A stretch of DNA of 64,000 bases from an uncultured Atopobium sp. (GTDB taxonomy: Bacteria > Actinomycetota > Coriobacteriia > Coriobacteriales > Atopobiaceae): the NCBI GenBank assembly GCA_938036925.1, contig CALHVU010000021.1, positions 1 through 64,000 of the forward strand. The letters are read 5' to 3'. This document shows positions 9,417 to 20,948 of the stretch, one piece after another; within the stretch, counting starts at the first letter, position 1, and each line of letters begins with the position of its first letter. A model generated the notes under the pieces. The model saw only the letters and a program-made list of their open reading frames with translations, was not told where the DNA came from and made no database searches. The position numbers and the translations under genes were made by a program.

Positions 9417-10001
9417 ATGGGTCTTAAGTATGAAACCGCACGATATGAGGCATCATACGGGGCAATTTCACAACTTCCTTCTCCAGAGACCCCGGAGGTG
9501 GCTTTTGTGGGCCGCTCAAACGTGGGTAAGTCTTCCCTCTTAAATAAACTAATTGGTAGAAAACAACTCGCACGAGTTTCAAGCGTCCCAGGTAAAACCG
9601 CTAATATCAACTTCTTTGATGTTGATGGCGTCAAATTTGTAGACTTGCCTGGATACGGATTTGCACGAGTTTCTCGCCAAGAAAAACAGCGCTGGGCAGA
9701 CCTCATTGGCGGCTACTTTGAGCAAGAACGCAGCTTTAACCTGGTCATTAGTCTTGTTGATATCAGACACGAGGCTCAAAAGCTTGACCTACAGATGATC
9801 AACTTTCTCCAAGAGGCTGAGTTACCCTTTGTAGTTGCGTTTACCAAGGCAGATAAGATTGCACGCGGCAAGCAAAATCAAGCCGCAGCCGCCCTTCGCA
9901 AGGCATTCCACATCACCCCTGAACAGGCCATTATTACTTCATCCGAGACCGGCCTGGGCATTGACGAGTTGCGCCGCCGCATCGAAGACGCAACTATCTA
10001 G
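9417..10001 (+). CDS. engB: Ribosome biogenesis GTPase EngB/YsxC
   Basis: 194 aa TrmE-Era-EngA-EngB class GTPase needed for late large-subunit assembly. Visible motifs are G1 GRSNVGKSSLLNKL (~residue 32), G3 DLPGYGFA (~80), G4 TKADK (~145) and G5 SSETGLGIDEL. The ATG at 9417 is preferred because GGGAGG lies 5 bases upstream; the ATG at 9405 overlaps that site. The helicase gene starts 8 bases after its stop, so the two are probably co-transcribed. Confidence 0.92.
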   Translation: MGLKYETARYEASYGAISQLPSPETPEVAFVGRSNVGKSSLLNKLIGRKQLARVSSVPGKTANINFFDVDGVKFVDLPGYGFARVSRQEKQRWADLIGGYFEQERSFNLVISLVDIRHEAQKLDLQMINFLQEAELPFVVAFTKADKIARGKQNQAAAALRKAFHITPEQAIITSSETGLGIDELRRRIEDATI

Positions 10002-10008
10002 GAGCATC

Positions 10009-12141
10009 ATGGATCCAATCCACCAGCAAGAGCAAGAGCACCTCTCCCACGTTTATCAAAAGCTTGTTGAGATTCGTGAGGATTTGGACACAACACTCAA
10101 TACTACGCAAAAAGATGCAGCTAGAGACCTTCGTCAGATGAGTGAAGAAATCCGCCCAGACTTTGGCGGAGCGGACGAAACCATCGAGACCCTTGCGGCC
10201 ATTGAGACGCTCAACAGCGTTATTGATACCTACAACCAGTACCACGATTTCACTGTCGAGAAACTCGGTCGAGTTGAAATCCTTTTGAGGCAGCCTTACT
10301 TTGCTAAGGTCACGCTCAAAATGCGACCCGGACGTCCTTCTCGTGATGTATACATTGGTGCGGCAGGCATTACGGACAAAGACCGTACGCCGCTTATTGT
10401 TGATTGGCGCAGCCCCGTTGCCGAGACGTATTACAACCAAGAGATGGGAACTACGTCGTACCAGGTAGACGGCAAGAAAAGAACGGTTGAACTGGAACTT
10501 CGACGACAGTTTGATATCACGCGCGACAAGCTGAACCTCTACTTTGACACAACGGTTGCCATTGAAGACTCTCTGCTGCTTGCCGCACTAAAGCGTCAAC
10601 ACACCGAGAAGCTGCAGGCCATCACCGCAACTATCCAGCGCGAACAAAACGTTGTTGTCAGGCACGAGGATGTGCCCGTTCTACTGGTCAACGGCATTGC
10701 AGGCTCGGGCAAAACGTCCGTTTTGCTGCAGCGCATTGCGTACCTTCTGTACCAGCAGCGCACCACACTTACCGCAGATCAGGTATACCTGTTTACCCCT
10801 AACGAGATGTTTGGTCGCTACATCAACACTGTTTTGCCCAGCATGGGCGAGCACAATCCACAGGTATTTACCTGGGATTCTTTTCTCAAGGCTTTGGGTC
10901 TGGCCGACCACGCATCGGGCGCCCACAACAACCCCGAGTCTCTGAAGAAACTTGAAGAGCAACTTGCCACACTTGAGCTCTATGAAGACGACTTCAAGGC
11001 CATTTCTGTTGAAGGAACCACGCTCATTAAGCCAGCTCAGGTGGCTAGTTCTGTGGCAAAGTTCTCGCAATTCCCTGTTGGCCCACGCCTCATTGCACTT
11101 GCCAAAGACGAGCTCCACACCCGCCTGGAGCGCAGACTTGGCCAGATGGCTCACAACGACGAAATCCAAGAAGAGATGCTCTCCCTTGACGTTGAGCAAC
11201 AGCTTGAGGTCTTTGGTCGCACCATCAGCCCTTCCGACGAGGAAGAAGTTCTGGCGCGCACCCGCGAGTTCCTCAACTGGCGTTTTGCCTCTGCGCACGA
11301 GGTCATCGAGTCCGCTTCCTGGCTGCGCATCGACCGCATTGGCATGCGCATGCTCAACGCCTCCGCGCTAAGCGGCGCCGAATGCGTTTACCTGCGTCTT
11401 CTTATCACAGGCACTGGCGAGAAAAACGTCAAGTTTGTCATGATCGATGAGGTCCAAGACTACACCGAAACGCAGCTTATGGTGCTTGGAAAGTACTTCT
11501 CGCGAGCGCACTTCCTACTTTTGGGTGACTCTAACCAGGCAATTTGGGAAGATACCGCAACGTTTGAGCAGATTGAGAAGATCTTTACCGCAACGCACGG
11601 CGAGGGCGCAGTTTCTACCTGTAAGCTTCTGACCAGCTACCGCTCCTCTCCCGAGATTACTGCGCTCTTTACCTCGCTTTTGAGCGAAGAAGAGCGTGGC
11701 CAGACAAGCTCCGTTCAACGCGGCGGCAAAAAACCTGAGTTCTTTGAGGTGGTCGCTGACAACAAAGATACTGAGCGCGCCGAGTACCTGCAAACTATGA
11801 AGTCCCTTATTGAGCAGGCACAAGAGTTTGACGGACTGACCGCCATTGTGTGTACCGAGAAGCCTCGTGTTCGCTGGCTGACCAAACAGCTGGAAGGGTC
11901 TGCGGCCAAGGTGCTCACCAGCCACGATTCCCTCCCTGCGAAGGGCGTTGTTCTTCTCGACCTTGCGCTGGCAAAGGGCCTTGAGTTTGATCAGGTCATT
12001 GTTGCCGACGCACAAGAGGAAGTGTATAAAGCAGACGGAATTTCTCGCCGTAGGCTCTACACCGCCCTGTCACGTGCGATGCATCATGTGATGGTGGTCT
12101 CTCAGGGAAAGATGACTCCGCTGCTCAGCAAATTGCTTTAA
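10009..12141 (+). CDS. HelD-like superfamily 1 helicase/ATPase
   Basis: 710 aa. Resembles HelD proteins, UvrD-related motors that bind RNA polymerase and remove stalled or drug-bound complexes. The N-terminal region (residues 1-60) is an Glu/Gln-rich likely coiled coil, matching the HelD secondary-channel arm. Walker A is GIAGSGKTSVLLQ (~residue 230), Walker B region VMIDEVQDYTETQL (~480), and the C-terminal helicase motif is YTALSRAMHHVMVV. The start ATG has GGAG 4-5 bases upstream. In some actinobacteria a HelD relative gives rifamycin tolerance; whether this one does is unknown. Confidence 0.85.
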   Translation: MDPIHQQEQEHLSHVYQKLVEIREDLDTTLNTTQKDAARDLRQMSEEIRPDFGGADETIETLAAIETLNSVIDTYNQYHDFTVEKLGRVEILLRQPYFAKVTLKMRPGRPSRDVYIGAAGITDKDRTPLIVDWRSPVAETYYNQEMGTTSYQVDGKKRTVELELRRQFDITRDKLNLYFDTTVAIEDSLLLAALKRQHTEKLQAITATIQREQNVVVRHEDVPVLLVNGIAGSGKTSVLLQRIAYLLYQQRTTLTADQVYLFTPNEMFGRYINTVLPSMGEHNPQVFTWDSFLKALGLADHASGAHNNPESLKKLEEQLATLELYEDDFKAISVEGTTLIKPAQVASSVAKFSQFPVGPRLIALAKDELHTRLERRLGQMAHNDEIQEEMLSLDVEQQLEVFGRTISPSDEEEVLARTREFLNWRFASAHEVIESASWLRIDRIGMRMLNASALSGAECVYLRLLITGTGEKNVKFVMIDEVQDYTETQLMVLGKYFSRAHFLLLGDSNQAIWEDTATFEQIEKIFTATHGEGAVSTCKLLTSYRSSPEITALFTSLLSEEERGQTSSVQRGGKKPEFFEVVADNKDTERAEYLQTMKSLIEQAQEFDGLTAIVCTEKPRVRWLTKQLEGSAAKVLTSHDSLPAKGVVLLDLALAKGLEFDQVIVADAQEEVYKADGISRRRLYTALSRAMHHVMVVSQGKMTPLLSKLL

Positions 12142-12243
12142 AAAAAGCAATTTCTACCTGCGATTTTTTTGAAATTTACTGATTGAAGACGGCTAGTTCG
12201 GGTAAATGCTAGTCATCGATAACATTTTCCGTTGGAGGTTAGT

Positions 12244-12600
12244 ATGTCCGAAGAATTGATTCCTGGTGTCATGAAGAACATCGACGCAAAGACCGTAGTA
12301 ACCCTTAAAGAGCAGGTTGCATGCCTTCCTGGCCAGGTCATCAGCAAGACCCTTGCGCAAAACGATGCTGTCAGTGTCACCCTCTTTGGCTTTGGCGCAG
12401 GCGAAGAGATTGCAAGCCATCGTGCAGGCGGCGACGCATTTGTCACCATTCTTGAGGGTCGCGCAAACATCACCATCGATGACGACGTCTACAACCTTGA
12501 AGCTGGTCAGTCCATTGTGATGCCACTTGGCCATCCACATGCACTTCAGGCTCCAGAAGAGTTCAAGATGCTGCTGGTTGTTGTGTATCCTCAGAAATAA
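12244..12600 (+). CDS. Small cupin-domain protein
   Basis: 118 aa single-domain cupin. Motif 1 is degenerate (GEEIASHRAGGDAFVTILEG) and motif 2 is PLGHPHALQAPEEFKMLLVV; His residues at the usual metal positions are partly kept, so metal binding is likely. The ATG at 12244 has GGAGG 5 bases upstream; the TTG at 12232 overlaps it. Function and ligand are unknown. The gene stands alone, with its own leader, between the helicase and enolase. Confidence 0.8.
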   Translation: MSEELIPGVMKNIDAKTVVTLKEQVACLPGQVISKTLAQNDAVSVTLFGFGAGEEIASHRAGGDAFVTILEGRANITIDDDVYNLEAGQSIVMPLGHPHALQAPEEFKMLLVVVYPQK

Positions 12601-12657
12601 TTTATATATTTACCTAATAATTTCGCAGAATTCTGGATAATTTTGCAGGTAGTTTTT

Positions 12658-12744
12658 TTGACCAGGTAGGCAACGCGTCTGCCTGGTCAAATACTATCTC
12701 TTCCTGGTCAAATAGTAACTCTGCCCAGCCAAATAGTATGTGTA
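12658..12744. repeat. Hairpin and three 21-bp tandem repeats upstream of enolase
   Basis: A hairpin (TTGACCAGG at 12658-12666 with TGCCTGGTCAA at 12680-12690) runs into three tandem 21-bp units at 12682, 12703 and 12724. Each unit starts CCTGGTCAAATA or close to it; the third has diverged (CCCAGCCAAATA). The 21-bp period equals two helical turns, which suits cooperative protein binding. The array ends about 30 bp upstream of the enolase -10 box. Confidence 0.6.
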
Positions 12745-12774
12745 ATTACAATACACACCTCATAACAGAATGGG

Positions 12775-12780
12775 TATAAT
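12775..12780 (+). promoter_or_regulatory. Putative enolase promoter -10 box
   Basis: A perfect TATAAT lies 51 bases upstream of the enolase ATG. No clear -35 box stands 17 bases upstream (TACACA region), so the promoter may rely on an activator, possibly at the tandem repeats just upstream. Confidence 0.5.
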
Positions 12781-12827
12781 AGTTATGTCTGTGCAATCAG
12801 CAAAATGTTAAACCTAAAGAAAGGTGA

Positions 12828-14120
<1,293 letters not shown>

Positions 14121-14198
14121 ACCCGCAGGTTGTACGCTAGACGGCGCGTGTCCGGCCCGACCGAGCTGCAACGTCGTTTAGGCTGCTAGAAGTTATGA

Positions 14199-14229
14199 AG
14201 CCGCATCTCATTTGAGGTGCGGCTTTTTT
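14199..14229 (+). terminator. Rho-independent terminator of enolase
   Basis: A GC-rich stem GCCGCATCTCA/TGAGGTGCGGC with a two-base loop is followed by TTTTTT (14224-14229), about 80 bases after the enolase stop. Confidence 0.85.
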
Positions 14230-14286
14230 GTGCGCGCGGGTGCTGCGCGGGCGCTGCGGCACGAACGTCGGGGGCGGTGCGGGTCC

Positions 14287-14334
14287 GGGTGCGAGTGCGG
14301 GTCTGGGAACGGGTGCGAGTGTGGGTCTGGGAAC
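14287..14334. repeat. 24-bp tandem repeat, two copies
   Basis: Two adjacent 24-bp units (14287-14310 and 14311-14334) starting GGGTGCGAGTG differ at one base. They lie in the 708-bp gap between enolase and the phosphofructokinase gene. A reading frame across them gives Cys/Gly-rich repeats, but it lacks a ribosome site and is not called. Confidence 0.7.
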
Positions 14335-14427
14335 GACTGCGTGAACTGCGGGTTTCTCGCCACGTTCGATGTTTGTAGCAGGTGTAAGGATCCCGTAGGC
14401 GCATCCGAACCTAGTTTGAAACACCCG

Positions 14428-14559
14428 AACACACCTATGTCGGATAATCTGCCGAAAATGCGTATACATTTCGTTGAAAATACTTATCTCATGCAGAATA
14501 TCGTTATTAGATGTGTTTTTTATCCTTGATTTTGCAGATTATCCGACATAGATGTGTTT
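14428..14559. repeat. Inverted pair of the AGATTATCCGAC repeat family
   Basis: Two inverted ~25-bp arms (14428-14452 and 14534-14559) contain the complement and the direct form of GCAGATTATCCGACATAG, about 80 bp apart, giving a small MITE-like unit without any coding capacity. The inner part CAGAATATCGT...TGTGTTTTTTA also matches 50165-50195. Related single motifs occur at 15-37, 50231 and 50271. Confidence 0.65.
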
Positions 14560-14561
14560 GC

Positions 14562-14828
14562 TTAACTCTGAAATTAAGGGTAATTAAATCTTTGATATAT
14601 CTTCATTCATAATTATGTATATCAGATAGAAATTATGCATAATAGTGAATTGAGCGTACGTGATTAAATTCAAATTCTATAACCAAAGCTGCTCCACGAT
14701 GTATTTGGGCTATTGAGTCTGGTTTTATCTGCAGTTTTTTGAGGATGTTCCGTCAGTCGATATAACGGCACCGCAGCATCCCACCGCGGTTATACTTGAT
14801 ATGTCAACTCTCAAGAATCCGAGGCGCC
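14562..14828. other. AT-rich spacer before the phosphofructokinase gene
   Basis: No gene is evident. The first half is strongly AT-rich. A TATACT box at 14791-14796, 33 bases before the ATG, may be the -10 element for the phosphofructokinase gene; no good -35 is seen. Confidence 0.4.
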
Positions 14829-16136
14829 ATGAACACCACATCAGAGCACGTAATTCGCACAATCCTGGTTGGACAGTCGGGCGGGCCGACTGCAGCCATC
14901 AATGCATCGCTTGCGGGTGTTATTCGCGCAGCTCACGCCCAGGGCCTCCGAGTGCTCGGGATGCGCAACGGAATCCAGGGATTTCTTGAGGGCGGCGTCG
15001 TTGATCTGGTGGAAGCACTTGAACTTACAGCGTCTGAATCCGGATCGTCCAACCACGCATCCACAAATCCTGGCGAGAAAAACCTTCAGCTCCTAAGAAA
15101 AACGCCATCGAGCTGGCTGGGTAGCTGCCGCTTTAAACTGCCGGAGCTTGCTGACAACTCAGAATCCGCAGCTATCTCCCCTATTTACCAGCAGATTTAT
15201 GCGCAGCTCAAGAAATACCAGGTAGACGCCGTGCTCTACATTGGCGGAAACGATTCCATGGACACCACAGACAAGCTGTCTCGATACTTTGCCCAGATAG
15301 AAAGCCATGTTCGCGTTGTAGGCGTGCCAAAAACCATCGACAACGACCTCGAGGGCACCGATCACACCCCTGGCTTTGGCAGCGCGGCGCGATTCGTTGC
15401 CTCCGTAACCGCCGAGCTCACCCGCGACGGCGGCGTCTACAACAGCAAAAACGTCACGTTTATCGAAGCTATGGGTCGCGACGCAGGCTGGCTCACGGCG
15501 GCTGGTGCGCTGGCGCAAGATATTTGCGGAACCGCCCCAGATTTTGTCCTTCTGCCCGAGATTCCACTTGATGAACACGCGCTGCTTTTCGCCATTGAAC
15601 AGCGCCTTCGCGAGAAAAACAACGTGATTGTAGTTGTCAGCGAGGGCGTCCATCACGCGGATGGTAGTTTCCTTTTTGATGCAAAGTCCGTTGCGATTGA
15701 CACGTTTGGTCACCTCGCGGCACAGTCCGGAACGGCTCAATACTTGTCGCAGTTAGCCAAGAATCAGCTAGGCGTAAAGTCTCGCGGCATTGAGCTCAAT
15801 ACGCTGCAGCGCTGCGCTTCTCATGCTGCTAGCAAGGTTGACTTGGACGAGGCTGAGGCGCTGGGCTCCGCAGGAATTGAAGCTGTTCTCCAAGGTAAAA
15901 CGGGTGTTATGGTTGGCGTTCATCGAACTTCAGATACGCCTTATGCTACAGAAATTCGCACGACTCCTGTCGCCGACGTTGCTAACAAGGTAAAGCTTGT
16001 ACCTCGAGAAATGATCTCCAAGGACGGCTTCAATGTCACCGACGCCGCCCTAACCTACCTGCGTCCTCTTGTCGCGGGCATGGAGGAGTCGATTTCTACC
16101 GACGGACTTCCCCGTTTTCTTGCGGAGTTATCGTAG
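14829..16136 (+). CDS. 6-phosphofructokinase, probably pyrophosphate-dependent
   Basis: 435 aa. Phosphorylates fructose-6-phosphate in glycolysis. N-terminal VGQSGGPTAAINASLAG binds the phosphoryl donor. The donor-deciding residues are those of PPi enzymes: GGNDSMD, with Asp where ATP enzymes have Gly in GGDGS, and PKTIDNDL, with Lys where ATP enzymes have Gly. MGRDAGWLTAA (~residue 215) is also typical of the PPi clade, and such enzymes work reversibly. Residues ~75-95 (NHASTNPGEKN) look like a small insertion carrying a GGCGAGAA motif before the conserved SSWLGSCR. The ATG at 14829 gives the family N-terminus, but its ribosome site (GAGG) is weak. Confidence 0.88.
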   Translation: MNTTSEHVIRTILVGQSGGPTAAINASLAGVIRAAHAQGLRVLGMRNGIQGFLEGGVVDLVEALELTASESGSSNHASTNPGEKNLQLLRKTPSSWLGSCRFKLPELADNSESAAISPIYQQIYAQLKKYQVDAVLYIGGNDSMDTTDKLSRYFAQIESHVRVVGVPKTIDNDLEGTDHTPGFGSAARFVASVTAELTRDGGVYNSKNVTFIEAMGRDAGWLTAAGALAQDICGTAPDFVLLPEIPLDEHALLFAIEQRLREKNNVIVVVSEGVHHADGSFLFDAKSVAIDTFGHLAAQSGTAQYLSQLAKNQLGVKSRGIELNTLQRCASHAASKVDLDEAEALGSAGIEAVLQGKTGVMVGVHRTSDTPYATEIRTTPVADVANKVKLVPREMISKDGFNVTDAALTYLRPLVAGMEESISTDGLPRFLAELS

Positions 16137-16141
16137 GGATT

Positions 16142-16232
16142 CGTTGCGGACGCGACAGTGCCGCGCGGACGCGTGCAATCCGTTGCGGACGCGACAGCGC
16201 CGCGCAGACGCGAGTGATCCGTTGTGGATGGG
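16142..16232. repeat. 39-bp tandem repeat between convergent genes
   Basis: Two 39-bp units (16142-16180, 16181-16219) and a partial third, each starting CGTTGCGGACGCGACAG, fill the gap between phosphofructokinase and murB. Confidence 0.65.
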
Positions 16233-16248
16233 TGTGAGCCGCGGCTCA

Positions 16249-17175
16249 CTACTCCCCGAGGAACCTTACCTCTGGGTGAAGCTCAACATCAAACTGGCGT
16301 TTGACCTCGGCTTGAACGTGTTCGATAACCGCATGAACCTCAGCAGCAGTGGCGTTATCGTAGTTGACCACAAAACCAGCATGCTTATCGGAAACACCAG
16401 CGCCGCCAAAGCGATAGCCCTTAAGACCAGCATCGGTAACAAGTTTGCCTACAAAGTGACCCTCAGGACGCTTGAAGGTTGAACCAGCGGAAGGCAGCTC
16501 AAGAGGCTGCTTTTCCTCGCGAGCACGCGTAAACTCTTCCATCTTTTCGCGGATCTTCTCGCCATCTGCACGATGAAGATTGAACGTGGCGGAAAGCACA
16601 ATCATGCCTTCATCAGCGATTTTGCTGTGACGATAACCCAGGTCAAGCTCGGATACGTCCAGCGTAGCAAAGGTGCCGTCGGCGAGAAGAACGCGGACGG
16701 ATTTGAGCACGTCAGCGATACAGCCGTCGTAAGCGCCAGCATTCATGAAGCATGCGCCGCCCACAGAACCTGGGATGCCGCACGCAAACTCCAGTCCAGA
16801 AAGGTCCAGCTCACAGGCCATCTCGGACGCTTCTTTAAGGCCGACGCCAGCCTGGCAGGTCATCTCGGTATCGTCGATACTTACGCCGGTGAGTCCATCG
16901 GCAATAGCAATAATGACGCCGCGATATCCCGCATCAGAAACAAGCAGGTCAGAGCCGTATCCAAGAATAAAATAAGGAGCTTCTGCATCTTTAACTGCAA
17001 GGAGAATCTCTTTAACCTCATCAGGATCATCAGGGATGACATAGAGATCCGCAGGTCCACCCACTTTAAAAGTGGTGTGCTCGCTCATTGGCTCGTCTAC
17101 CAGGACGTTCTCTTCTCCAACAATCGAGCAAAGCTTTCCGGCCAGGCTTTGTAAGTCATAGCCACTTTCAGACAT
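16249..17175 (-). CDS. murB: UDP-N-acetylenolpyruvoylglucosamine reductase
   Basis: 308 aa. Reduces UDP-GlcNAc-enolpyruvate to UDP-MurNAc with NADPH and FAD, the second step of peptidoglycan precursor synthesis. The FAD-binding region is HTTFKVGGPADLYVIP (~residue 48). The active-site Ser is in PSAGSTFKRPEG and the C-terminal Glu in HPEVRFLGE. It belongs to the type with GLKGYRFGGAGVSDKHAGF. AAGGAG precedes the ATG. It is monocistronic, and two GGCGAGAA motifs lie inside it. Confidence 0.94.
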   Translation of the reverse strand: MSESGYDLQSLAGKLCSIVGEENVLVDEPMSEHTTFKVGGPADLYVIPDDPDEVKEILLAVKDAEAPYFILGYGSDLLVSDAGYRGVIIAIADGLTGVSIDDTEMTCQAGVGLKEASEMACELDLSGLEFACGIPGSVGGACFMNAGAYDGCIADVLKSVRVLLADGTFATLDVSELDLGYRHSKIADEGMIVLSATFNLHRADGEKIREKMEEFTRAREEKQPLELPSAGSTFKRPEGHFVGKLVTDAGLKGYRFGGAGVSDKHAGFVVNYDNATAAEVHAVIEHVQAEVKRQFDVELHPEVRFLGE

Positions 17176-17382
17176 GTAACACGCTCCTTAGTAAGTTACT
17201 TTTTATAGTTTATCGCAAGCGAGAAAAACGTGGAGTCGAGGAAGATAAACGCCTAATATCGCAAAATATTATTAGGTTTCTATCGGGTTGTTTTGGGCTT
17301 ATCTCTCATCTCTATCGTATAAATGTCCATCCTGTTTTACGTGTTATGAGCTGTTAACTCTGCTATAGTACTTATCGATATG

Positions 17383-17541
17383 TTTCAGAAATGGTTGCAA
17401 TTACCTACTGGTGGTAAGGTGGCCGAGCTTCAGGGTTTATAACAGCCCAGCTCAAAGAGCCATCAAGTCCGCGACCCGCAAAGGCGGTTAACCTGGTTAA
17501 AGTCCAGGACCAACGGTACAGTCCGGATGTCAGAAACGGAG
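17383..17541 (+). ncRNA. FMN riboswitch (RFN element)
   Basis: The conserved FMN aptamer blocks are present in order: a TTACCTACTGGTGGTAA block matching the CCCTACCGGCGGT segment (17400-17416), then AAGTCCGCGACCCGC, GGCGGTTAACCTGGT, AAGTCCAGGACCAACGGTA and the closing AGTCCGGATG (17520-17528). A long variable arm sits between the first two blocks. It ends just before the ribU ribosome site GGAG, so FMN binding probably blocks translation or extends into a terminator. This position shows that the downstream ECF transporter imports riboflavin. Confidence 0.92.
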
Positions 17542-17547
17542 ACTTTT

Positions 17548-18127
17548 ATGACTTCATCCCACTCAACCCACGCAACAACCGCATCTTCTAACGGCTGGTC
17601 TACCAAAAGAATTGCTATTCTCGCCATGCTTTGTGCAGCTGCTGCAATCAGCACCATGGTGCTTCAGTTCCCGCTCATCCCAGGCGTGACGTTTTTGAAG
17701 TACGATCCATCGGGCGTCTTTGCCCTGCTCGCAGGCGTAGCTTTTGGCCCTGCCGCGGGCGCGATTGTCTCGGTGCTTCCCTACCTTCTACACCTCACCA
17801 CGGAGTCCGGAATTTACGGCACTATCATGGCAATCCTGGCAACGCTTACCTACGTTTTGCCTGTTTCGCTGATTGTGTATAACCGCTCTGAGAAGATCAA
17901 GCAGCTGGTACTTGCCCTCATTGTGGGTAGCGTTGTCAGTGTTGTTGCTTGCATTCTGGGCAACCTTGTAGTTACTCCAATCTACACCGGCATGAGCGTC
18001 GAGGCAGTAAGCGGACTGATTGTCCCCGCGCTTCTCCCCTTCAACGTGGTGAAGGTTGCTATTAACAGCATCATCTTTGTAGTTATTATGCGCTCGGCTA
18101 CCTCACTCTTTGAGAGCATCAAAGACG

Positions 18128-18135
<8 letters not shown>
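17548..18135 (+). CDS. ribU: Riboflavin ECF transporter S component
   Basis: 195 aa. Six hydrophobic segments, typical of RibU, follow a short N-terminus (from ~residue 23: RIAILAMLCAAAAISTMVLQ, then FPLIPGVTFLKYDPSGVFAL, a RibU-like substrate loop). Binds riboflavin in the membrane and docks on the EcfT/ATPase module. The ATG at 17548 has GGAG upstream; the ATG at 17527 lies inside the riboswitch. The FMN riboswitch supports the assignment. The ATPase gene overlaps its stop codon. Confidence 0.93.
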
Positions 18136-20012
<1,877 letters not shown>

Positions 20013-20023
<11 letters not shown>

Positions 20024-20807
20024 GATTTCTGTGGGCCAGTACTATCACGGGGACTCGCTCATCCATAGGCTTAATCCCAACGTTAAATGCCTGGCCGCAC
20101 TCCTTCTGATGCTTGCAACATTTTTTATCCGCAACGCGCCACAGCTTGCACTGCTGGTAGTAGGCGTGCTCTGCCTGCTGGCACTCGCAAAAATCCCTGT
20201 CAAACAAGTACTTGTATCAGTCATCCCACTTGCCTGGCTGCTCATCTTTCTCTCGCTCTTCAATCTATTGCTTACGCGAGAAGGATTTGTGCTTGTCTCC
20301 TGGTCAATCTTTACCATCACCGATGTGGGAGCATGGAGTGCTTTCCTCTACCCCGTACGCATTTTAGCTGCAATTCTAATAGGAGCACTACTCCTGCTTA
20401 CCACAACTCAAACTGACCTGGGCAATGCCTTTGAAGCAGCATGCTCGCCACTTTCTAAGATTGGTCTTCCTGGCAAAGAAATTGCCATGATTTTCTCACT
20501 TATGTTGCGTTTTATTCCAACGCTTGCGGACGATGCAGTATCCATTTCCGAGGCTCAAACTGCTCGTGCAGGAGACGTTGCTTCGGGTTCGCTGCCTAAA
20601 AGACTCCGTGCGACCTTCTCCATTGTGGTGGCGCTTCTGGCCAGTTCGCTCAGGCATGCCAACAACCTTTCTAAGGCACTTGATGCTCGCCACTATGTAG
20701 CAGGGGCTTCTCGCACACGTTGGCATCAGCCAACCTTTGGCGCTCGCGAGACAATTGCCTTAGGCGTAACCGTTTGTTTTATCGCCCTTATCTTTGTGCT
20801 GGCGTAA
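20013..20807 (+). CDS. ecfT: ECF transporter transmembrane component EcfT
   Basis: 264 aa membrane scaffold of the ECF transporter. About five hydrophobic segments precede the coupling-helix region, which contains the EcfT-type Ala-Arg-Gly-like motif (SEAQTARAGD, ~residue 175) and a second motif (ALDARHYVAGASRTRW, ~230). AAGGAGG precedes the ATG, which lies within the end of the ATPase gene. With RibU and the fused ATPase it forms a complete, dedicated riboflavin importer in one operon. Confidence 0.9.
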
Positions 20808-20948
20808 AACTTTTAACTAAATAATCTGTATTTTTAACGCTCTGTTACAACCCGTTTTTCTTTTCTCGACAACCGCCAATTTGGCCACCTAAGTAACGTA
20901 CAATAAAGCCAGTAAAAGCGTTCAAGGCTTGCATTGAAAGGTGGCCCC

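Noticed and set aside
14212..14529. Cys/Gly-rich small protein across the 24-bp repeat
   Set aside because: No ribosome site; it begins inside the enolase terminator, and the repeated residues come from the minisatellite.
20808..20948. Purine riboswitch ahead of purL
   Set aside because: No conserved purine aptamer core is visible in the 141-base leader.
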